Made by a program: the position numbers and the translations under genes. From Syngnathus acus (taxonomy: Eukaryota; Chordata; Actinopteri; Syngnathiformes; Syngnathidae): 64,000 bases of DNA. Numbering within the stretch: the first letter of the stretch is position 1; each line of letters starts with the position of its first letter. A model generated the notes under the pieces. That model saw only the letters and a list, made by a program, of their open reading frames with translations. It was not told the DNA's origin and did not search any database. Where the stretch lies: contig NC_051088.1 of assembly GCF_901709675.1 (NCBI RefSeq), forward strand, positions 1,924,664-1,988,663, in the 5' to 3' direction. Shown here piece by piece: positions 12,253-22,435 of this stretch.

Positions 12253-12550
12253 GGCTAGAGCTAGGTGGTCTGTAGATACATGCAATAATGGACTGGTCAG
12301 TTTTAACAAAGACAGCTTCAGCAGAAGACACAAAATAGTTTTCAATGTCAGATCTTTCTTTACATATATACCGTAATTTTCGGACTATAAGTCGCACCGG
12401 AATATAAGTCGCACCAGCCATAAAATGCCCAAAAAAGTGAAAAAAAACTTATATAAATCGCTCCGGAGTATAAGTCGCATTTTGGGGGGCAATTTATTCG
12501 ACAAAATCCAACACCAAGAACAGTCATGAACGGGCAACAACAGGCTAAAC

Positions 12551-13519
12551 GATAGGTATGCTAACGTGACATAAACACAAACTAAGAGCTGAGAACGGCC
12601 CTGACGTAAAATTCAGAGTTATTCAAAAAACTATTACATAAATAACACGTTAATAAAACCATCTGTCACTCCAATTCATTAAATCCATCAATCGTCCTTT
12701 GTCAACAATGCGTGCGCGCCGCTGACGGCTCTTGCACTTCAAAATATTCCACAGGCACATATAACGATATATAAATTATATATCAAATAACTATTATATA
12801 AGCAATAATGTTATCAAACCATCTGTGCACTCTAAATCATTAAATCCATCGATCAAATTCCTCGTCCTTTGTCAACAACGCCGCGCGTGCGTGCGCCCTG
12901 ACGTCAGCCTCGTCGTTACTCCACAGATCTATTATATAACTATATTGTAGCGTTAACAAAGTTCAAGGAAAGACGTGGGTTTGGTAAACGGCTCTTTATT
13001 TAACAAAACAAACTTACAGGCGTGTGGCGCCGTGGACTTCCAGCCACGGAAATGGAAGAGAGCTCCATAGACGATAGGTATGCTAACGTGACATAAACAC
13101 AAATGAAGAGCTGAGAACGGCCCTGACGTAAAATTCAGAGTTATTAAAAAAAATATTACATAAATAACACGTTAATAAAACCATCTGTGTCACTCCAATT
13201 CATTAAATCCATCAATGGTCCTTTGTCAACAATGCGTGCGCGCCGTTGACGGCTCTTGCACTTCAAAATATTCCACAGGCCCATATAACGATATATAAAT
13301 TATATATCAAATAACTATTATATAAGCAATAATGTTATCAAACCATCTGTGCACTCTAAATCATTAAATCCATCGATCAAATTCCTCGTCCTTTGTCAAC
13401 AACGCTGCGCGTGCGTGCGCCCTGACGTCAGCCTCATCGTTATTCCACAGATCTACTATATAACTATATTGTAGCGTTAACAAAGTTCAAGGAAAGACGT
13501 GGGTTTGGTAAACGGCTCT
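12551..13519. repeat. Tandem duplication, period about 522 bp
   Basis: GATAGGTATGCTAACGTGAC begins copy A at 12551 and copy B at 13073. Both copies run through the same landmarks (ACGTAAAATTCAGAG, CACTTCAAAATATTCCACAG, TATATAACTATATTGTAGCG) to AACGGCTCTTTATT with few differences. A short third partial repeat resumes at about 14453-14521 after the LINE insertion. Each copy has one TGACGTCA palindrome (12899-12906 and 13423-13430). Confidence 0.85.
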
Positions 13520-13525
13520 TTATTG

Positions 13526-14446
13526 TTTATTTATTTATCTACAAGTGCGGCGGGCTGGTTCTGCTCGACATCGGCGAAAGCGAGTTTTGTGGCGATCTGG
13601 ACTTTGAAGCGGGGACATTAAAGGCGCTCGGTCTGCTCCGTCCTGGAGCGTCGCCGGACTCGCCTGCTATTCCTCCCCCGGTTGGGCGTCCGGGCCAGGC
13701 TGGCGGCCAACCCAGCTCGCCCAGCCGTGCCTTCCATTCTTCTGGCGAACGTTCGATCGCTGGACATCAACATGCCTGCTGAGTTCTACGGACCGGACAG
13801 TGCGTAACTGCTGTGCATCTGGAGCGGATGGCGTGCTATCGGGCGGACCGGGCCATTGTACGAGGGGGAACATCGCGAGGAGGTGGGCTGTGCGTCTACA
13901 TCCGTGACGAATGGTGCCGGGACTCTGTTGTGGGATGCTAGCACTGCTCGCCACTGGCGAAGTTTGTGATCTCCAGGCTGTTGGGGTCCTGAACTCTCTC
14001 CCCCGTTGTTTTACTTGTAAGATTAATTAGATTAAGATTAAAGTCCCAATGATTGTCACACACACATCTGGGTGTGGTGAAATTTGTCCTCTGCATTTAA
14101 CCCATCCCCATGTGATTTTAATCCATCCCCTGGGGGAGAGGGGAGCAGTGAGCAGCAGCGGTGCCGCGCTCGGGAATCATTTGGCGATCTAACCCCCCAA
14201 TTCCAACCCTTAATGCTGAGTGCCAAGCAGGGAGGCAATGGGTCCCATTTTTATAGTCTTTGGTATGACCCGGCCGGGGTTTGAACCCACAACCTTCCAG
14301 TCTCAGGGCGGACACTCTACCACTAGGCCACTGTATGTTAATCGTGTACTGTGTCTCGTCACCGTGGGATAGGGGAAACGAAATTTCGGTTTCTTTGTGT
14401 GTCTTAGCATGAAGGAATTGACAATAAAGCTGACTCTGACTCTGAC
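13526..14446 (+). mobile_element. L2-like LINE fragment, internally deleted, carrying a SINE
   Basis: The plus strand from about 13730 encodes endonuclease-like text: SILLANVRSLDIN, then RADRAIVRGG...GGGLCVYIRDEWCRDSV in broken frames. It then jumps to a 3' untranslated end (CGAAATTTCGGTTTCTTTGT...GACAATAAAGCTGACTCTGA). The SINE at 14019-14333 interrupts it. TTATTG occurs at both borders (13520-13525 and 14447-14452), consistent with a target duplication. Most of the reverse transcriptase is missing. Confidence 0.65.
14019..14333 (-). mobile_element. tRNA-derived SINE
   Basis: On the minus strand the head reads CAGTGGCCTAGTGGTAGAGT, an A-box-like segment. About 50 bases later comes GGGTTCAAACCCC, a near-consensus B box of an RNA polymerase III promoter. 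The body continues through AATGGGACCCATTGCCTCCC and ends in a TTAATCTTAATC-type tail. It is not a tRNA gene: no cloverleaf can be completed after the B box. It is inserted in the L2-like fragment. Confidence 0.8.
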
Positions 14447-14525
14447 TTATTGAACAAAACAAACTTCCAGGCGTGTGGCGGCGTGGACTTCCAGCCACGG
14501 AAATGGAAGAGAGCTCCATAGAATA

Positions 14526-14756
14526 GGACCGGGCGTGCGTAAAAGCCATGACCGAGCCCCATCCACCGTCCCCGGACAGCCACCTGGCCGAGCGCCGGCC
14601 CTCGACTTCCATCCACGGAGGTGAAAGACAGCTCGGTAGAGGACCGGGCGTGCGTAAAAGCATTGTCCGAGCCCCATCCACCGTCCCTGGACAGCCACCC
14701 GGCCGAGCGCCGGCCCCCGACTTCAATCCACGGAAGTGAAAGAGCGCTCCGTCGAG
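14526..14756. repeat. Tandem duplication of about 115 bp
   Basis: Two adjacent copies of GGACCGGGCGTGCGTAAAAG ... CCCATCCACCGTCCC...GACAGCCACC..GGCCGAGCGCCGGCCC..GACTTC.ATCCACGG, starting near 14526 and 14641, with about ten differences. They are GC-rich compared with the surroundings and lie inside the 12371-15037 transposon. Confidence 0.85.
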
Positions 14757-14785
14757 TCAATCTTTGTCCTTTATGTAAACAACGC

Positions 14786-14848
14786 CGCGTCGCGCTGCTG
14801 ACGTCGCGCTGCTGACGTCGCGCTGCTGACGTCGCGCTGCTGACGTCA
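14786..14848. repeat. 14-bp tandem array containing TGACGTC (CRE-like) motifs
   Basis: GCTGCTGACGTCGC-type units repeat four times and end in a full TGACGTCA at 14841-14848. TGACGTCA is the cAMP-response-element core bound by CREB/ATF factors. Whether the array is bound in cells is unknown. Confidence 0.8.
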
Positions 14849-15469
14849 CTTGAAATTCAAATTACAGTAATCCCTTGCTACATTGCGGTTCGTTTATTGC
14901 GGTTTCTTTTTTTTTTTTATTTTTTTTTTTTTTGGGAAAATATTTGAAAAAAAACACATGTAAGTCGCTCCTGAGTATAAGTCGCCCCCCCACCCAAACT
15001 ATGAAAAAAAACGCGATTTATAGTCCGAAAATTACGGTACCATGTTAGAGTTAAGATATAAGGAGACGCCTCTCCCCACTTGGTCATTTCTGTATCTATA
15101 AATATGGCTATAGTTACTCAATTCATACAATCCAGCAGTTTCATCATTCAATCAAGTTTCAGTTAATCCAATTACTTTGAAAGAGAAATCAAGACTAGTC
15201 AAACATTGAGCTAAAGTACCATAATTTGCCTTCAGGCTGCGAACATTAAAGTGAATGATGGAATAATCACTATTCATATTTTGGTGGGTGACAGTGGATT
15301 TAAATTCATTCTCAGAATAGTAGTCAGATATACCAATAGAACCTTGTTTAAGCTGGGAAAAACAGTTTTTGACCGGGTCAGTATTATATAAAATGTTTGA
15401 TGTCATGTTAACCTGTTAGGGAGAAAAAATAAGTTAAAAAATAAATCATTGATATTTGGATACATAGAT

Positions 15470-16401
15470 TCAGTCCTGCTGTGGGTTCCGTGGTTCGATT
15501 ACCAGCCAGACATAATTGATGACAGCATAGTTTCCATTTTCCCTGGCTTGTTTCATTGCGGGAATGAGGTCAGTTCTCTTCTTCCTTAACAGATCAGAGA
15601 AGTCCTCATTTAGGTAAATTGAAGTGTTCTTAAGATGGGCTCTCGCTTTGGTCATGATGAGTTCTTTGTCTTTGTATCTTGAGAATTTCACAACCATTGG
15701 CCTTGGTTTCCCAGTGTTCTGTTTCACAGATCCAGTACAGTGGGCTCTTTCAATTTCAATAGATTTAGAGTCAATTTTCAATTTGGTGCAGAAGAACTCT
15801 CTGACCTTCTGCTCACTGTCTGCCCAGGACTCATAGGTGTTGTCCTGTTGTAGACCATCAATAATGACATTGTTTCGTCGACTCTGATTTTCTATATACC
15901 GTAATTTTCGGACTATAAGTCGCGGTTTTTTTCATAGTTTGGGTGGGGGGGCGACTTATACTGAGGAGCGACTTATATACATATATATGTTTTTTTTCAC
16001 TTTTTTGGGCATTTTATGGCTGGTGCGACTTATACTCCGGTGCGACTTATAGTCCGAAAATTACGGTAGTCAATTTTGGAAATTATGTCATAGTCTGTAG
16101 ACTGAGAAGGGAGAGCCTGCAGCTGTGTTTCAAGAGAGCCATCTTTCTTCTCAATCTCTCTCAGGTCATCAATTTGGCCTTGAGAAAACTGAAGACTAGA
16201 TTTTACCTCCTGAAGCTCTTTCATGAGTCCGTCGATTCTAGTAGTTGTAGTGAACTTCATCTTGAAGTTCGTGAAGGTTGCTTCTTGTCTGTTGAGCATT
16301 TCCACATAGAACTCCTTCTGCTGATCCATCATCTCATTCAATGCCTCCACGGTGACTAAATCTCCATCACTACTGATGTTTTTTCTGTTGCCCCGGGACA
16401 T
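15470..16401 (-). pseudogene. LINE ORF1 (coiled-coil / RRM-like), split by a MITE
   Basis: ATG at 16401. The first part (to about 16069) is MSRGNRKNISSDGDLVTVEA then LNEMMDQQKEFYVEMLNRQE..., a heptad-rich coiled coil. It continues past the 15899-16066 MITE into 15470-15781: KIDSKSIEIERAHCTGS, RPMVVKFSRYKDKELIMTKA, NTSIYLNEDFSDLLRKKR. This is the RRM-like/carboxy-terminal nucleic-acid-binding region of L1-type (transposase_22) ORF1 proteins. In this family the protein binds element RNA as a trimer. Stop codons around 15830-15900 suggest further decay. Confidence 0.7.
15899..16066. mobile_element. 168-bp MITE with CCGTAATTTTCGGACTATAA termini
   Basis: Complete: both inverted termini are present, with TA on each side (15897-15898 and 16067-16068). 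Internal words GCGACTTATA and GTGCGACTTATACTCCGG match the subterminal text of the 2.67-kb element at 12371-15037, so it is a deletion derivative of the same family. It sits in LINE ORF1. Confidence 0.9.
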
Positions 16402-16430
16402 GTTTATCCGCTGGTTCGGGATGAGATGAA

Positions 16431-17262
16431 CTTAGTGCAGTGGGATCCTCGGGTATTCTCAGTCAGACTGCCTTTGTCTCTGGTTCAGGCTGGTTCAGCA
16501 CAGCAGGTGTGTAGGCCGAGGAAGAGTGAATCCACCAAATATCAGGAATCACAGAAATCATCCACCAACATTGTTTGCATATGCTCTTTGCTAGTTACTG
16601 AATTGTTGAATAGTCCTTTAAACTAAAAACATTAAAATCCGTAGTATAGAGTTATAGTTAAAAAACAGGTGGAAGTGCCAGGAGCCAAACTTTTCAGCAG
16701 CTAGACAGGAAACAGGAAACCAAGTAGTCGTATGAATAATCCTATGATTGGCTCTGTAGTGTAAGTGAACCATATCATATCATTGGCTGGACACCTGTCA
16801 ATTACTGATTTACACAACAAAAAGGCACAGAAAGGAAATCATTCGTCCACTTAATTAGATTAGATTACGTCTAACATTAGATATTAATCAATCTGTTTAT
16901 GCTGAATTTTATTTTGTGCGCACCATGGAGTTTCTTGTGCGCAGAGACTTCGCGACCAGTGTGCAATTGCGCAGCTTAGAGGGAACACTGAACATATAGT
17001 GAATTATTAACTTTTTTTTCCTCATCAGAGGAGTTTTGCCGTAACAAAATGGGAAAGTGCTTTTTGCACATCCGGCCGATATTTGGAAGTTGTGTGACAA
17101 TTATTTATTGTATGCATTGTTGTTCAATAAATATTAAGTTAAATGGAGTACTGGTCTATGTTCTACTCTATGCAACTGTATTGACACTTGCTCAAACATT
17201 TTAGATAATTGAATGTTTTTCAAATGGTAATGCAATAATTACTTTTCCTAGTAGGTAGTTAC
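16431..17262. other. No gene seen; LINE 5' flank and a probable transposon terminus
   Basis: The first part may hold the 5' untranslated region of the LINE. At about 16955-16992 the text GCGCAGCTTAGAGGGAACACTG resembles the right end of a common fish hAT-type repeat, but no left end or TSD was found. The rest is AT-rich without coding signal. Confidence 0.4.
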
Positions 17263-18164
17263 ATTACTTCTCTGGTTCTTCTATATCAAACAAATTATTT
17301 TAGGTGTATTTACCTGACATGTTTTGGCGGGTTTTTCCGCCTTCATCAGTGTCACTGATGTGGTTGTGACGCGTCTTTATCAGCTGATGGATGAAGGCGT
17401 GGCTCACCTGTCAGATTTGACAGGTGAGTCACGCCCTCTGCTGTCAGTTCACCTCTCCAAAATGCTGGTCCAGGTTGTAGAGAGCATGTAGGCTCCCTCG
17501 TCCCTGTTGATGGTCCTCGGGCCCCGCTTGCGGATCTCAATGGCCTCCCTGATCCAACGCTGATGTTCGTTTTCTTCAGTGCGGATGACTCTGGCCTTTT
17601 CCCAGTCCATGATGTGGTTTTCTCTTTTGCAGTGGTTGGTAATGGCTGACTTGTAGTGTTCCTGTTCTGCTTGTAGTTTTATTGCTCTTTGTCTTGTTGC
17701 TGACTCCTTCTCACATTCCTTCTTGTGTTCCGTTTTTCTTGTGATGAAGTTCCTCCCTGTCTCCCCGATGTATGATTTATTGCATGATTTGCATGGAATC
17801 TCGTATATAGAATTGCATTCATTTTCCGGGTTGACTCTGTCTTTTGCGTGGACCAGTATCTGACGGAGTGTTGTATGTGGTTTGATAGGCGTGCTTATGT
17901 TGTATTTTTTCATGGCTCTTTTGATGCGTTCCGTAATTCCTCTCACATACGGCAACGTCACCATTCCACTGGGTTCTTGTTTCCGTCTTTGTTTCTTTCT
18001 TTTCTCCTGTGTTTTGTATTTTTTGTTTTTTACCTGTTCTGCACCTTTGGTTATTGCCCATTGTGGATACTGACACTTTTTGAGTGCGTGTTGTATTTTT
18101 CTTCCTGTGTCAGGTAAATACACCTAAAATAATTTGTTTGATATAGAAGAACCAGAGAAGTAAT
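17263..18164 (-). mobile_element. Penelope-like element fragment bounded by perfect 57-bp inverted repeats
   Basis: The arms at 17263-17319 and 18108-18164 are exact reverse complements over 57 bp (ATTACTTCTCTGGTTCTTCT ... TATTTACCTGACA). Between them lies a GIY-YIG endonuclease coding region (17449-18123, minus), diagnostic of Penelope-like retroelements. Only the 3' third of the element is present; no reverse transcriptase is seen. A perfect 9-bp hairpin (CACCTGTCA/TGACAGGTG) lies at 17405-17426, and a hammerhead-like core at 17314-17349. Confidence 0.75.
17449..18123 (-). pseudogene. Penelope-like GIY-YIG endonuclease domain, partial
   Basis: A 224-codon open frame. Residues 1-30 resemble the linker after the RT thumb (KIQHALKKCQYPQWAI). 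Residues about 35-55 are very basic (KNKKYKTQEKRKKQRRK). A VRGITERIKRAMKKYNI...KPHTTLRQILV segment follows. The catalytic module then reads YEIPCKSCNKSYIGETGRNF at about 105-125: the GIY-YIG pair appears as YEI/YIGETGR, with the CxxC typical of Penelope. Downstream are H (EHKKEC) and an IRTEENEHQRWIREAIEIRK helix carrying the conserved Glu. The domain nicks target DNA in this family. The first codons lie in the right inverted-repeat arm, so the ATG at 18123 is not a natural start. The RT half is missing. Confidence 0.8.
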
Positions 18165-19417
18165 TGAAAAGGAAAAACAAGATGAACTTAGTACAACTAG
18201 GTAGTTACATTTATGATGGAGTAATTCAATTAGTAATTCAATTACTTTTCTGGAAATGTAACTGTAACTAATTACATTTTGGAAGTAATTTGCCCAGCAC
18301 TGGTTTTAGAGTACGTTTGAACGTACAGTTAGGATTGCAACCCATTTTTCCCAGAATTCCCGAGACACAATTTGACTTGTTTAAATTACTATGATTTCCT
18401 GAGCTTCTGTTGTATTTAAAATTGTCTCTGTTTGCTTCCCATCTATGCGTACTCCACACACACAATCGAAAGAGAAGTTTTGTCGACTTGAAATGGAAGG
18501 AGAGATGATAGATGAGGAAGGAGCATTGAAGTCACCTTCATAAAAAACGATATACGCGTTATAACTCACTGGGTGACGCTTTCACAGTTTGAATGGGTAC
18601 AGCTAACTGTTAGAATAGGCCTCTTTGGCACATGTGATTAGCTAGGTAGCTTGAGCTATGCCGTTATATCGCTGTAACCCTTCTCTTGCTTTATTAGCTT
18701 TCTCTATGACACTCTTTGCACATATGTAGAAGTCACTCTCAGTTAAGACTACAAGGTCACACATTATCACACAAGCTAGGCAGAGTCGCCTCCTTGCAGG
18801 AAGGCGGCCCAGAGTAGTATAAGAGCAGGAACCTTGGCGCTGGGAGTTAGACCTTCTTCCGCATCTCGCAGAAAGGGCTCCACAGCTGTGCATCGATCAT
18901 TCTGGCATACATTAAATAGTTAAACTGTGAAGGCTGCCTCTTGGTAATTACTGTTAGCATATCGAGCATTAACGATAAAGAACTGGGAACGAACCTAACA
19001 TAACCCAGAAAGACAATATTTCCGCCACGTGTTCTGTGTTTGGTAAAAAATCATGGTAAAATGTAAAGGTGTGGTGGGCAGTTCCGGGCCTCTCACCCAG
19101 CAGGCCTACATTTAGGGGTGGAGTGATGTTTGTCCTTTGTGATGTCATGCTGTCTTTATTGCTTTGATGAATTGTCTCTAGCCACTGTTGTTGTCAGACA
19201 CTGTCTGAGGCTTTCCAGTCAAGCGGTTTGCAAATAGGTTCATTTCTCGAGGCATCGTGCACACAAACTGCTGGTCAAAGATGCTAATTCATTTCATTAA
19301 TGAGAATTACATTCACCTTTATATATTGGTTCATGTAGCCTGAATAATATCAAGTTTAAGATTAAAATTTGTCTCTTCATGTGCATTCACATGTAACAAG
19401 TTATGGGGATTTTTATA
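18165..19417. other. No gene seen; one transposon terminus
   Basis: Text up to 18302 ends in AATTTGCCCAGCACTG, the usual right end of a fish DNA-transposon family with CAGTGCTGGGCAA termini; its left end is not found. 18640-18900 has LTR-like composition but no boundaries. No open frame is convincing. Confidence 0.4.
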
Positions 19418-21009
19418 CAAACCGGATTCAGTTGAAGTTGGGAAATTGTGTAAAATGTAAATAAAAACAAAATACAACGATTTGAAAATCCTTCTAAACC
19501 CATATTTAATTGAATACACTACAAAGACAACATATTTAATGTTCAAACTGATAAACTTAATTGTTTTTGCCAAATAATAATTAACTTGGAATTTCATGGC
19601 TGCAACACATCCAGCAGAAGTTGGGAAATGTGGCAAAAAATACTGAGAAAGCTGAGAAAAGCTCATCAAACACCTATTTGGAACATCCCACATGTGATCA
19701 GGCTAATTGGGAACAGGTGGGTACCATGATTGGGTATAAAAGGAGCCTCCTCAAACATGCTCAGTCATTCACAAGCAAGGATGGGGCGAGGTTCAGCACT
19801 TTGGCCACAACTGCGTGAGAAAATAGTTGAACAGTTTAAGAACATTTCTCAAAGCAAAATTGCAAGGAATTTAGGGATTTCAACATCTACGGTCCATAAT
19901 ATCATCAAAAGGTTCAGAGAATCTGGTGAAATCACTGCACGTAAGCGCCACGTCCGGAAACCAAGACTGAATGACCGTGACCTTCGATCCCTCAGACGGC
20001 ACTGCCTTAAAAACCGACATGAGTGTGTAAAGGATATCACCAAATGGGCTCAGGAAAACTTCAGAAAACCACTGCCATTAAATACAGTTCGTCACTACAT
20101 CCGTAAGTGCGGGTTAAAACTCTACCATGCAAAGCAAAAGCTGTTTATGAACAACATCCAGAAATGCCGCCGGGTTCTCTGGGCCCGAGCTCATGTAAAA
20201 TGGACTGATGCACAATGGAAAAGTGTTTTGTGGTCTGATGAGTCCACTTTTCCAATTGTTTTTGGAAACACTGGACGTTGTGTTCTCCGGACAAAGCGGA
20301 AGCGGACCATCCGGACTGTTAACGCAAAGTTCAAAAGCCAGCATCTGTGATGGTATGGGGGTGCATTAGTTCCTATAGCATGGGTGACTTACATTTCTGT
20401 GAAAGCAACATAAATGCTGAAAAGAACATACAGATTTTGGAGTAACATATGCTACCATCCAAGCGACGTCTTTTTCATGGACGCCGCTGCTTATTTCAGC
20501 AAGATAATGCCAAGCCACATTCTGCACGTGTTACAACAGCGTGGCTTCGAAGTAAAAGAGTCCCAGTTCTCCCCTGGCCCGCTTGCAGTCCAGACCTGTC
20601 TCCCATTGAAAATGTGTGGCACATTATGAAGCGTGAAATACGACAGGGAAGACCCCGGACTGTTGAACAACTGAAGCGGTTCATCAAGCAAGAATGGGAA
20701 AGAATTCCACATGAGAAGCTAAGAGAATTAGTCTCCTCTCTTCCAAAACGTTTGACTGTGATTTTAAGGAAAGGTGATGTAACAAAGTGGTAAACATGCC
20801 CTTTCCCAACTTCTACTGCATGTGTTGCAGCCATGAAATTCTAAGTTAATTATTATTTGAAAAATCAAATAAACTTGAGTTTGAGCATTAAATATGTTGT
20901 CTTTGTAGTGTATTCAATTGAATATAGGCTGAAAAGTATTTTCAAATCATTGTATTTTGTTTTTATTTACATTTTACACAATTTCCCAACTTCAACCGAA
21001 TCTGGTTTG
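19418..21009 (+). mobile_element. Full-length Tc1-like transposon (1592 bp)
   Basis: The termini are CAAACCGGATTCAGTTGAAG at the left and a mirrored copy at the right, with long inverted repeats of roughly 200 bp and TA on both sides (19416-19417, 21010-21011). The length matches the 1.6 kb usual for teleost Tc1 elements. It contains one transposase gene with at least one frameshift. The two inverted repeats differ at several sites, so the copy is not very recent. Confidence 0.9.
19781..20793 (+). pseudogene. Tc1 transposase (DD34E), frameshifted
   Basis: The start chosen is the ATG at 19781 (MGRGSALWPQLREKIVEQFK), which matches the family's usual amino terminus; an in-frame ATG at 19730 adds 17 non-family residues. 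A paired-like helix-turn-helix occupies residues about 10-110 (ISQSKIARNLGISTSTVHNI...RDLRSLRRH). The first catalytic Asp is in VLWSDESTF. The frame breaks with a TGA at 20348-20350, and the remaining domain continues in another frame (20449-20793). There, QQDNAKPHSA has the second Asp and DLSPIENVW the Glu, completing DD34E. The end, LRKGDVTKW, is normal. It would be cut-and-paste transposase in the nucleus if unbroken. All catalytic residues survive; only frame is lost, with some sequence in 20351-20448 also degraded. Confidence 0.85.
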
Positions 21010-21011
21010 TA

Positions 21012-21912
21012 AATACCATCAATGTCTATTAAGACTGGACGGATAACATGGTACGGACTGGAACGAATATCACTAACGAGCAAAGGACCCTAAGGAAGGC
21101 AGTATCCGGCGGAGCTGTCTGACACGCATATGCCTGCTACCATCATGCAGCAGTTTACAGACGGGCTTGAGAGGATTGACAAGTGCCACCTCCCAGGGAA
21201 GCTTAAAGTCTGGTGTTACCAATTCACCCTTTATCAGCACCTCATGTGGCCCCTAAAGCTGTGTGAGATCACCTCATCCACAGTTATGAAGAGGAATGCC
21301 AAAGCCAACAGCTTCATATGCTTGGGCTACCCCGAAGCCTCTCCAATTTGGCCTGTTTGGGAAGACCACATTGCAGCTGCCATGAACGTCTATCAACCTA
21401 GTGTACAGACAAGAGAAGGTGAGACTCGTTCTAGAATTATGAGACTCTACTGACCCGTATGTAAGAAACATCAAGACACCAGTGCAAACAGGACGCAAGT
21501 GGAAAGCAGAGGAGGCTGTTGATGCACGATGAGGTGGTGGGCAGGTCACAGTCAGGGAGAACAGGCTAGGGATGGGGAAGAGCCCACAGTTTTTTTCCAA
21601 TGCTACAAAAAGGGAGAACATAAGAGCTGGTGATTGAGGAGGTGGGCAGGCATGAAGAAGAGCAATATAAGATCAAGCCACTCAGCCAGCCACAGTTAGA
21701 ACAATGGACAACTTGGGAAGAAGTGATTAACAGGACCATCAAGTGGTCCGTCTTGTGGAAGATGCCTCAAGCAAGGCTGACTTTCCTCATTCTCCCCAGC
21801 CCAAGCAATCTGAGCCAGTGGTATGGCTCAGAGGAAAGGTGCCAGCTCTGCAACGCCCAAACCTACAACATATCCTGTCCAGTTGCAAGATGCCACTGGC
21901 ACAGGGCGGGTA
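21012..21912 (+). pseudogene. LINE with restriction-like endonuclease (R2/NeSL/Hero group), upstream part
   Basis: From about 21100 the plus strand reads the post-RT part of a LINE: MQQFTDGLERIDKCHLPGKL, KVWCYQFTLYQHLMWPLKLC, and after frame changes WTTWEEVINRTIKWSVLWKM (21630-21770), then CQLCNAQTYNI...ARCHWHRAG, a degenerate CCHC finger. The protein stops at the pogo/Tigger insertion (21911) and resumes about 20.6 kb away at 42505 and 42888. In this group the finger and the carboxy-terminal endonuclease act in target-primed reverse transcription. Frameshifts at about 21340 and 21640 and stop codons make it inactive. The reverse-transcriptase core itself is not in the window. Confidence 0.65.
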
Positions 21913-22319
21913 CAGTAATCCCTCGTTTATTGTGGATAATTGGTTCCAAGACCACCCGCAATAAGTGAAAATCCGCGAAGTAGTGTCACCCTTTTTAACA
22001 TACATACATTTTTTGTGTATTAAGAAATGTATATTAAACCATATAAGTTTAAGATCAGGGGATGTTTGAGAATATTTGTCAATTTTCGCACATGTCCTGA
22101 GTGTTGTTAGTCACCTAAATGTTGAACAGAGGCTGGGATGTACCGAAGTCAAATTCCTTGTTTGGCACGCTCATGGCGAATAGAAATTCTTGAATCTTGA
22201 ATATGAGTGCATATGTTATCACATTAAATAATAGCTTCAAACATGTAAATACTATATTAATAGTATAAATGACATACAGAAAATAATGTATAAATAATAT
22301 AAATATAAATATGATGTGC

Positions 22320-22321
<2 letters not shown>

Positions 22322-22410
<89 letters not shown>
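22322..22410. repeat. (GT)n microsatellite
   Basis: About 44 uninterrupted GT dinucleotides. Confidence 0.98.
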
Positions 22411-22412
<2 letters not shown>

Positions 22413-22435
22413 TGACATATGTAGATGTAGCTAAA

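Larger units (their letters stand above)
12371..15037. mobile_element. DNA transposon with CCGTAATTTTCGGACTATAA termini (2.67 kb)
   Basis: The terminal inverted repeat CCGTAATTTTCGGACTATAA is mirrored at the right end and flanked by TA at 12369-12370 and 15038-15039. TATAAGTCGC words repeat just inside both ends. A 168-bp MITE with the same termini lies at 15899-16066. The interior has no recognisable transposase; it holds a 522-bp tandem duplication, an L2-like LINE fragment with a SINE in it, a 115-bp tandem duplication and a CRE-motif array. I cannot name the superfamily from termini alone; the TA duplication suggests a Tc1/mariner relative. Confidence 0.75.
6794..15406 (-). pseudogene. 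LINE ORF2 (endonuclease-reverse transcriptase), fragmented
   Basis: Pieces in order of translation are as follows. 15152-15406 is the endonuclease start, IIHFNVRSLKANYGTL...FKVIGLTET. About 12253-12368 is SAEAVFVKTDQSIIACIYRPP. 10954-11190 is MGDLNINI...SATLIDNIF...VADHCPIF, the endonuclease GDxN and DH motifs. 10491-10757 and 9261-9506 are the linker, with WKTINCILNKN continuing across the 9507-10510 insertion. 7766-7937 is the RT finger region, PAISKILEKLVYHRL. About 7259-7470 carries the RT active-site box, which reads FANDS instead of F/YADD. 6794-7258 is the thumb and carboxy-terminal tail. The missing second aspartate, frameshifts and insertions mean it is inactive. Roughly 60-70 codons seem absent between EVWKTLE (9280s) and the PAISK segment. 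Confidence 0.7.
5921..16430 (-). mobile_element. Old LINE with ORF1 and ORF2, interrupted by six insertions
   Basis: Reading right to left, ORF1 starts at 16401 and ORF2 near 15406. The 3' untranslated region ends in a (CAAA)n-type tail at about 5921-5945. The LINE text is broken by insertions at about 6360-6858, 7938-9260, 9507-10510, 11269-12252, 12371-15037 and 15899-16066. When these are skipped the protein homology resumes, apart from one missing piece at the 7938-9260 insertion. Frameshifts and stops are spread throughout, so the copy is dead. ORF1 is of the L1-like coiled-coil plus RRM type, and ORF2 has an APE endonuclease and an RT. I cannot assign the clade with confidence. Confidence 0.75.

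Noticed and set aside
12002-12421. Proline-rich ORFs on both strands around 12037-12421
   Set aside because: They are translations of G/C runs and GGCTCTTTGGG repeats at the end of a hAT element; no coding signal.
14280-14333. A tRNA gene on the minus strand
   Set aside because: A and B boxes are present, but the sequence runs on into a SINE body and no acceptor stem closes.
15943-16359. A 138-codon plus-strand ORF
   Set aside because: It runs through a MITE and antisense LINE ORF1.
18640-18900. A solo LTR
   Set aside because: Promoter-like composition, but no TG...CA ends or duplication could be found.
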